Assembly: GCF_901000735.1 (NCBI RefSeq)
Contig: NC_081541.1
Location: forward strand, 33,064,060-33,128,059
Direction of reading: 5' to 3'
DNA from: Corylus avellana
Lineage: Eukaryota; Streptophyta; Magnoliopsida; Fagales; Betulaceae
Length of the DNA: 64,000 nucleotides
Positions 55,664 through 64,000 of this stretch are shown here, in pieces. The notes beneath the pieces are model-generated. The model was not told the DNA's origin. It saw nothing but the letters and a program-made list of their open reading frames with translations, and made no database searches. The translations under genes were made by a program, and so were the position numbers. Every line of letters begins with the position of its first letter. The stretch's first letter is position 1.

Positions 55664-58600
55664 AACATTTGATTGTTTAAATTCTTATTTTGTTATATCT
55701 AACCATATATATTGTATCAAATCATTTAAAAAATTCAAATAACTTGGCAACATATACTCCATTAGACCTATAAAGTCTAATATGATATATATCTTCCTTT
55801 CCATTTCAAGATTATCCTCACAAGGCGGGACACTTTTTTGTATGGACACATCCATGTACCGTAAATATTTGAATAATCTTAGAATTCTTTTTTGTTTCCC
55901 TCCAAGAATAATGTGGTTTTTAAAATTACAGTTGAACTTATGATTTATCACTATTCAATTTTGATCAAATAATAATTTTAAAAATTACTTTATTTTTAGA
56001 GCAGCATAAGATGAGTATTTAGAGTTACTTTAATATTTCGGTTTGGAATTCGGTGCACTTATTAGATAGATGGACCAACTGTTCAAAACCTATTAGAATA
56101 GATGAATTAATTAAAACTTATCAAATTGTGAATAATTCAAAGAAGTAATCATTAAAAATTCATATCCAAATTTGCTTTTGGGCAATCAAGGCCACAAGAT
56201 AAAAGCAGCCTCAAAAAGTAAAGGGAGACATGAAGAAAGTGGTGGCTGAGAATGGGGTAGATGTAGCTTTCATTACACGCCAGCTTTGAATCTTGTGGCT
56301 TTGGGTAATAAGTGGGCATGCCACAAAATCCTCAACCCTAAGACTTTTTCAATCACACGTATACACATTACAGGTACTCCCTCTTATTTTGGCATTTTCT
56401 TATTTGTGGGTGTACCCCATTGCTGACTACCCCTTCTGGTATCTCTCAATCGAGGACCAAGCTTTTGTTTCTAAATTTGTTTCATTAGTTTTGTTTTCTA
56501 TACCCTCAATATTTTAAAGTTACTATTTATTTATCTTATCATAAAATTAGATAAAATTGAATCTCGTATTGACACGTTAATAACTTTGAGTGAGCTACAA
56601 TTATATCACTCATTGTCATCTATTCTCATTTTCTAAGCTTTACCTTTGTTCTAATATGGAGCATCAACAATACAAGATGGATAACATATAATATTTATTC
56701 TTTTTGAGATGCCAAAGAAACCCTAGCTTTCTTCCCTCTTTTTTCAACTCTTTTATTTTTTATTTTTTTAAAAAATAATACATGCAGTGGTGAGTCTGAT
56801 GTTGCTCAAGTTGTACAGTAGTTACTATTTATCTTCTCTCTAGATTTGCTTCTGCACCTATCTATGGGGTGAAGTTTTTCTGTTATTTTGGGTTTTGATT
56901 CTCTTTAGTCGTTTTCTATGGTTTTATTTATACGAAACCCTCAAAGTAACGTTCTTAGATCTTTGATCTATCTTTCATTTCCTCTCTACTTCTTTTCTAG
57001 GGTCAAATCATTAACCAATGGTGGATAAATTACCAGGGTGAAAAAATCGTCACTGATGGTAGAAGCATCAAAAGGAATTGCGTTTGAGAATACGATTGTA
57101 TCGAAGATGAAAAGGCAAGTAAATCATTGTGGCCAGGTAGTATCGAAGATGGAAAGGCAAGTAAATCATTGCGACCGGGTAGTGGTCAGGGACACGATTT
57201 GACGGAATATGTTACAGGTCTGAAAACTTATTGGGATTGTGTTATTCAAAGAGTTTAAACAAAGCATAGACCGGGTTTGGATGAAAGAAATTTCTCATTA
57301 ATTATATCTATGATATTGTTTTGTTAGAATAACATGCTCTATTTTTATGAAATGAATAAAGAAGAAGCATTGTTATAAATAAATTTTTTTAAAAAAAATA
57401 CAAAAATAATATAAAGTATTTTTCAAAATATTAATAAGAAAGTGGTGCTGGTAAATAATTGAGGAATGCTATGACATTAATAAGAAATTAGTTTTGATTG
57501 TTTTGAGTTGTTTGTTAAAGGTTAATGTTCATAGGGGGACCTCTTTTCACTACCCGGGATGGTTTACGGGGTTTATAACGACACCTTGCCAACATTTGCC
57601 AACATTTAAATCCGACTCCATCCAAACTTTTCTAATTCACTCTAACATTATCTATTTGTTCAATTGTTGTTGTGCAGTTTTTGAATATCACATGGACCAC
57701 TACACAAAGTAATTTTAATGTCAATAAATCATTTAAAAGCATATTTGGACAAGTTATTATATTATGTCACAGTTTTTGTTTGAAAAAAACAAAGGTTCTA
57801 AACAACCTTTGACAGGGGACCAGGGAGTTGGACAGGTCACAAGAAGTCTTTGTGATTCCGAAACATGGAAAACAGCAAAACATCATCAATAATGAGTAAA
57901 CAGCCGCATCGGGCATCACTTGACTGCCACCCACCTAACGTTTATCATGTGTATTGATTTTGGATTGAATGCAAAATCAATGAAATTTAGATGATTCACT
58001 CATGGCTATGATTGTTGGAACAAATTTTCTAATGATCATCAAGATTGTAAGGGATAAATGGTTTTTATTTATTTTTATTCTAATGATCAAGATTAATCAA
58101 ATTCTAAAAAGAGTTGATCTCTAACTTTACCAAACTATAAAAATTATAATAAACTCCTAACTAATATTTGATTTGACATAATAAGTGTGTAATGGGTGTT
58201 AAAAATCTAATTCGGAAGCATGTAATTCAAGAAAATTATTGTATAATAAAAATTTCAAATTCTTAGTCTATATAATAAAAATAATTTATATAGTTTGGGT
58301 CACACCAACTTTTTTGTAAGAGCCCGTGTTTAGGGATTTGGATACGATGCAAGCAATTTGCAATTTAAATTGCATTGACCCAATTATATTGGATTCGGAT
58401 AACAAATTGCACCCGATCATGATCGATGAGTAGAAACCCTAATAAAACGACTTACAACAATTGTTTCCATTTCTAAAACTTATGGTAAAACTTTTTTGGA
58501 TTCAAATTCCCACCAACAATTTGTTGTCCGAATATATACGTGAGAGAGTCTCTATTAAGTACGACTAGCATTTTTTCACACTTGTATGAAGCAATGAATT

Positions 58601-59230
58601 CGTCAATACTATCAGCAGAGTTTGTAAGACCACGACTAACCCTAAATGGAAGGAATGGGAAAAACAAAATCCATACTCATGCAACTTTATGCAATCCCGA
58701 GTTTGTGGACCTTTTGCCCGAATAAGAGACATACCGCAATTTGCCTAGATAGATGCCGCTCATAAATTTTTCCTCATATTCATGATTAAATTACTAACAA
58801 TTTCACTAATTCAAATCCTCCGTTTTCCTTTTTGTGCGGATATGTCAAAAAATAAATAAAAAATAAATAAATTACTAACAATTTGAATGGCAAATAAATA
58901 AAAATAAAAATAAAAAATAAAAAACTTCAAACAAGTACACCGGCACAGTGAATTATAGCCAGGTGTCGACCTGTTACAGCGACTACTTGTACTTGCAATC
59001 TATACACAAACTGAATACACACGATCTGTCTCCACTAATCAAACTATAATTGCTGCTTCCACGATCCTTGCCATTTGAAGTGGAACATCTCATTTACTTC
59101 ATTCCTCTTCCAATGCGAGAACAAAAAAAACTCTTTGTTTATCTGATTGTTCTTCCTTTTCTATCTGTGTCTGATTGATTATGAGTTCTTGATTTTGACC
59201 AGTTTTTGTCTGTCTAAAAACAAAAACAAA
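55664..59230. other. Intergenic region upstream of BBX
   Basis: No gene recognised. It contains a partial MITE (55905-55990, 'ccctccaagaataatgtgg..aaaattacagttga', like 17578), a 42-bp tandem pair at 57098-57182 ('gtatcgaagatg.aaaggcaagtaaatcatt'), and a truncated SINE at 58804. Confidence 0.5.
58804..58867 (+). mobile_element. 5'-truncated SINE with 17-bp target duplication
   Basis: A 64-bp insertion between exact copies of TAAATTACTAACAATTT (58787-58803, 58868-58884). It has a B-box-like AATTCAAATCC, then TTGTGCGGATATGTCAAAAA and an A-rich tail. It is the 3' half of the SINE family at 27085 and 54314, here on the plus strand. Confidence 0.82.
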
Positions 59231-59231
59231 G

Positions 59232-59261
59232 ATGGCATTGAAGCTTAAAGAGGAGGAATGA
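59232..59261 (+). promoter_or_regulatory. 9-codon uORF plus overlapping AUG in BBX leader
   Basis: ATG at 59232 opens a 9-codon reading frame ending TGA at 59261, 28 bases before the BBX start. A second ATG at 59258, with G at -3, is out of frame and reads through the BBX start codon into exon 1. If the transcript starts upstream, both would lower BBX translation. Confidence 0.5.
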
Positions 59262-59289
59262 CAAGGAACAGAGTTACAAGTCACAAAAA

Positions 59290-61233
59290 ATGCGAACTCT
59301 TTGCGATGTGTGTGAGAAAGCCGCTGCCATCCTCTTCTGCGCCGCCGACGAGGCTGCTCTTTGCCGTGCCTGCGATGAAAAGGTTTTTTGATTTTTTTTT
59401 TTTTTGATTTTTTTAAAGTTCAATACTTTAAACATTGACTTCAAGAATCGGTTTGATCAGGACTTTTTAGCATGTATTTTAAGCATTGTGATTGGAAATT
59501 TGGAGCCTTGATGTGATTTTGATGAGTTGGGTAATGAAAAATGAAGTCTGGGTTTTTTGGGAGGTGGGTTAGTGCTAATTTTGTAATTGGAGGTGTGGAT
59601 GAGTTGTAAATTGCTTGCCATTTGTTTTAAAAAATTGTTGAGGATCAAATTCTATGGCGTTCTTATGTTTTTCTCCTTCTTACTGTAATTCATCTGGTTT
59701 CAATGCAATTGTAGAAATTTAATATTCTTATTGCCAATCCCAAATAGTATCTTGTTCATGGTCTATCTCTGGCTTGAATTCAACTTTTTTTTTTTTCTTT
59801 TTCTTACTTTTCATGTTGGTGTGATGATTGTCTTTGTTAAACATAAACAAGAGACCAAATGAATTCCATTGGGTGTTGCTGAGTGTCTTGAGATCATTTT
59901 TCCCAGTCAACATACTCTTCTTGGCTATGGTTAGTGATTGACATGCTATCGCTTGAACTTCCAATGCTTTCAAATCATTGTGCATGCTTGCATATTTAAG
60001 TAGAGAGAATTGTTAACTTAAACAAGAGACATGAATAATGAACACTGAGATTTCAGTGGCGGGTTTGCATAATGCCCTTTTCCATTGGACTTGAGTGGTT
60101 TCTTTAGAGCATGACAAACTGCACTCAACTAATTAAAATTCTGTAGGAGGTATAGGAGAGTACCTTCTCGATGACTATTGTCTATTAGATAATACGTTAT
60201 AAATTAAAAATTCTTTTAGTCATGTTTCCATTAACATGGACTGGAGTTGTGTTGACAAGAGAGTGGTCATGCTTATGTAAATTCTGAATTTTTTTGCTCT
60301 CACTGGCCTTTAAATCAAATAATGATAGTAGCATTACATAGTTTTTGTTATGCTGGACTTGTAGGTCCATTTGTGTAACAAGCTTGCTAGTAGACATGTA
60401 AGAGTTGGGCTTGCTGACCCCTCTGATGTCCCACACTGTGACATATGTGAAAACGCACCAGGTATGCTATTTTTTAGGTTTTACATTTTTAAGTTACGAG
60501 AATTCGCAATTTGAAACTTCGTACAAGGCTTTGAAATATTTTTCTTTTTGGGAACATGTGTATGTGTAGCTTTCTTTTACTGTGAGATAGACGGCAGCTC
60601 CCTTTGTCTCCAATGTGATATGATTGTACATGTTGGTGGTAAAAGAACCCATGGGAGATATCTCCTGCTGAGGCAAAGAGTTGAGGTTTGTGTCTCTGTA
60701 CAAGCAAGTACTCGTTCAGGTTTGTGTTTTCTATAGGCCACCTGAATAGTTGCCTTGTATTCCTTGTAGTTTCCAGGGGATAAACCCAGCCGTTTGGAGG
60801 AACAAGGGTTGCAACCATTCGATCCAAATGGAGCAAGAAAGGAGCAGATTCAGCCACCTAGGCTCACGACGAGAGAGAATCAGCAGAATCACAGGGTCGC
60901 CCCTATTCGAGTGCTGGACAACAACATTGATGGTGATGGCAAGATGGAAAACCAAATGATTGATCTTAATACTAGGCCCCAACGGGTACATGGACAAGCT
61001 TCAACCAACCAGGTATTTGTTTTCTCAATGTCTGCCTTTATCTTAGTCCTTTAATTCTGCAGTTTTTGACCTTAATTATGAGAACTTGTTGATGCTATAA
61101 TTATTTGAACTTGATGAATATTTTATCTGCGTTCATATTCTAGGAACAGGGTATGGATGTTCCAAATGGCATTGATCATGAATCTGCAAGTGTCGTTCCT
61201 GTGGGATCCTTCGAAAGAGAGCCTAAAAAGTGA
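59290..61233 (+). CDS. BBX19: Double B-box zinc-finger protein (BBX18/BBX19 type)
   Basis: A class IV BBX transcriptional cofactor with two B-boxes and no CCT domain. Arabidopsis relatives act in photomorphogenesis, thermomorphogenesis and flowering by binding other regulators; the role here is inferred. Five exons: 59290-59382, 60365-60461, 60570-60685, 60770-61012, 61144-61233, all GT..AG, 639 bp, 212 aa. B-box 1 has C5, C8, C17, D20, C25, C28, H33 and H42. B-box 2 has C56, C59, C68, D71, C76, C79, H84 and H91. All zinc ligands are present. The linker FPGDKP at exon 4 and the C-terminal [12 protein letters not shown] match the BBX18/19 pair; I cannot separate the two. A GT donor 5 bp after the stop (61239) hints at a 3' UTR intron. 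Confidence 0.94.
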
Positions 61234-61270
61234 GCCAGGTACATTCTATATTCCACAACAGGGTGGTTCA

Positions 61271-61306
<36 letters not shown>

Positions 61307-64000
61307 CCTGTGAATTAGGAAAATAATTTGATTGGCATTGAGTTTGGAATATTATTTCACCACCCCCACCCCCACCCCCCCAAAAAAAATGAAAAAGAGG
61401 TCTATCATTAGGCTGTCTCATTTGTATGATACATGGGACCACAATACCTGCTAATTATTAAATGCAACAGGATTAGTGGAACTGCTTCTGTGTAGTGGCT
61501 CACTATGCATTATTAGATTAACATAAAACCAACAACATTACAGAAGCAGTTGAAGAGTTACATCTATTGTATATTTTCTCTTGGTATGGGGCCTCCTTTA
61601 TGGTTAGGAGAAGAATTGTTAAGATTCCAAAACATTTCATAATGTTTTCCAATGTGTTATAAATGTTGTCATACTTACAATTGAAGGTTGACTGACTGAC
61701 ATTTGATTTGAAGATTTTCTATAAATCTCTATCTTAGTGAGAAAAGTAAGTTAACTTCTTGAATGCATGGAATTTAAGGACTGTAACGTGGGCATATATG
61801 CAAAGTAAGTAAATTGAGGATGGTAGCCTTTTCTCCACAGACACATTCAGAATACCTGCTGGCTTATGTTTGCTTTCAACTAACTGTGATTGACTAGATG
61901 AAAAATGGTAGAACTTATCCTTAGACAAAGCGCATGTTCTGTTTAGGTACACTTTTTGTACTGGATGAATTTTCTCCTTGGAACTCTGATGTTCCGCTTT
62001 TGACTCAAAAGGATGCATGAACTTAAAATTGGCAATTGTGATATTGTTGTTGCTTGAACTTAAAAAAGGGCAAAAAGGTTGTCATACATGAGAAGAGCCG
62101 TACAGGTGGAACCATATTCATTATTTTTCTTTGACCCGTAAAAAACAGGCCTTAACTTTATTCAAGTCTTTTTGGTCCCAGAATTTCCTACTTTAATTTT
62201 TTTTAAAAATTGGCTGGATGAAAAGGGCACTTGAGTAGATACTCTATGTATAGTATTTATGTTTGAACAGAGATTTCTTTTTTTGAACAAGTAATCACAG
62301 TTTATTAAAAAGCGCAAAAGGCGCAACCCAAGTACACAAGAAGTATACAAGAGATACAACTAACTAAAAGATCAATAAAAACATGAAAGCTAGTTGAATG
62401 GAAATTGTCTCCTAGACTTTCTTCTCTTAGTTTGGTGTCACATTGAATAAAAACATAAAAGCTATTTTTGTTGGATGGGTAATTTGTTTATCTTTGGATC
62501 CAAAGTTGTAGTGAGTTGTCATGTTCTACTTGCCTTCTCCTTTCTTGGAAGGTTTGGTTCCAGTGAAGAGGGTGAGTTGGTTTTCTGTGATGCAATGACA
62601 ATGATTGGTACCAAGAAAAATAATGTGTACTGGATTAGTAATCTCTGTAGGGTTGAAGCAGAGGCAGTAATTAGGTGAAGTGCTTACCTCCATCTGTGCT
62701 GTAAAATGATTTTTGAAATAGGGAGAGAAATATTTCCTCGAGTTATGATGGATACTGATTATGAATCCTTTTGGTAATTTATCAATGATTGTAACGATAA
62801 AACATAATAGATTATGTATATTCCTCCCAGCATCATTATCTCATAATCACAGGGGCCCTATTTTTGGCTTGGTTTAAGATTTGAAATTCTAAAATTGTCT
62901 GGGATTATGTTATAGAATGCACTTCCATGAAGAGCCTCCTTTGTCTGGATACTTATGAATCCTTGCTTGCTTATACTTTGTGGCTGCAGGTGTTTCTGGA
63001 AATGTTTCATAGGCATCTTTCCTGTTGACTCAACTAATGGCATGCAACAACCTTCTTTATACAGTTCTTCCATTTTCTCTGGGTTAGGTTTTGTCTGTTA
63101 CATTCCTTGTGCCGATGTACATCAGATGGAGATTTAACTGAAAACAAATAGCAGTATTTTGCACAAAAAATTATGATAAAAACCGATTTGTTAATTCAAT
63201 CTCTTCAATTCCATGCAATTCAATTTCAATTTAGTTATGGAGATTGCTGCTATGTACCAGCAGGTGGCATATGCCTTCAATTTCAATATAGTTTTGAAGT
63301 TGGCGAGTAAATGGGAGGAATGCCATTCTTTTTCAAACGACAACAACTAATTTTGGAGAAGCCATTACCTTCCAATCAACAGACTCAGTTTGTATTCTTC
63401 TATGCTATGGATGCAGGAATAACCCTCTTCTTGGATGATCATATTATTGTATCACCCTTCCTTGCCGTGCTGTAATACAATATCAGTCTGTGTTGTTCCA
63501 TCTAGCAGATCAAACGTAGATAGAATACCATGGGAAACATTCGACAAAGTTTGAGGAAACAAGAACACTGAAATTGATTGTTGAAACTCATCAGTGGATT
63601 TAGATCCCCCGAAATCCCAATTCCAATAAATTCGAGCAGAGAATGAGAGAGGGGTGTGAGTTCTGGGGGTGTCCGAGCAAGTTCTCAGATAGATTGCTTA
63701 AAATTTATGCATGGTGGGGAATTGAATCTGGTGAGAATTACAACCAAAGTTTAGATAATAAACAAACTACCAAGTTCAAGAAGTTTTAGGATACGATGAT
63801 GCATATTTAAGCAGACGCTACCTAATCTCATCACCAAGAGGTTTATTAAGTGGCTAAAAAGTACATGTAATGATGAACAAAAAGTCTCCACGCTATAGAG
63901 CATAACACAATCCAGAGAAATTAGTATTTATTCCTCCATCCATCACCAATATTGTCGTCTTCTTCACTAACTTCTTAATCATCATCTTCTATAGCTTTGG
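61234..64000. other. BBX 3' flank, no further gene recognised
   Basis: It contains (CT)n at 61274-61302, a C-rich patch near 61361-61381 and a LINE tail at 62275. Possible 3' UTR intron acceptors follow 'ggctgcag' (62988) and 'ggatgcag' (63417), neither provable. Short ORFs here lack family features. Confidence 0.45.
62275..62400 (-). mobile_element. LINE 3' tail fragment
   Basis: On the minus strand the sequence includes 'tatacttcttgtgtacttgg' then 'gttgcgccttttgcgctttt' and a run of A, the same tail as the LINE at 41077. The right border is uncertain and no target duplication was found. Confidence 0.7.

Overview
This window is nuclear DNA from a woody-type eudicot plant. It has long AT-rich introns with GT..AG borders, nested copia, gypsy, LINE, SINE, TRIM and Mutator-like insertions, and four conserved plant genes. 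The LINE 3' tail seen at about 41080 and 62280, and the short TRIM family, resemble repeats I associate with Fagales (oak, walnut, hickory). That placement is recollection, not a computed match. A run of 100 Ns at 33319-33418 marks a scaffold gap.

Layout. 1-5510: a nest of retroelement pieces, mostly on the minus strand: two 1.2-kb LTR-like direct repeats, a copia LTR plus gag, and a gypsy gag plus LTR. 5564-21975 (+): VPS52, a subunit of the GARP/EARP vesicle-tethering complex, resolved into 19 in-frame exons but lacking its short first exon. 22815-26585: a 47-bp minisatellite, a decayed copia RNase H, then a copia LTR and gag fused to a duplicated piece of the next gene. 29139-31898 (-): NDUFB9/CIB22, a LYR protein of mitochondrial complex I, in 5 exons. 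33845-42479 (-): a kinesin-7 of the NACK-like type, 14 exons and 938 aa, with a Mutator-like element in intron 8 and a LINE-in-TRIM nest in intron 1. 44300-59200: a 15-kb gene-poor stretch with Mutator-like foldback elements, a tandem duplication and a remarkable four-layer insertion nest at 54062-55663. 59290-61233 (+): a double B-box zinc finger of the BBX18/BBX19 type, 5 exons and 212 aa, with an upstream ORF and an overlapping upstream AUG in its leader.

The four genes are unrelated in function (trafficking, respiration, microtubules, light/flowering transcription) and do not form a pathway or cluster. The kinesin-BBX adjacency matches what I recall of Arabidopsis (At4g38950/At4g38960 and At2g21300/At2g21320), which suggests old conserved microsynteny now stretched by insertions. 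All exon chains were spliced by hand, and each sums to an intact frame.

I see no tRNA or rRNA gene, no CRISPR array and no convincing new biochemical system. The most informative material is mobile-element structure: a TRIM family with diagnosable LTRs, primer site and target duplications; several Mutator-like foldbacks with 9-bp target duplications, one holding foreign-looking sequence; and a 1-kb GC-rich retroposon with a 16-bp target duplication.
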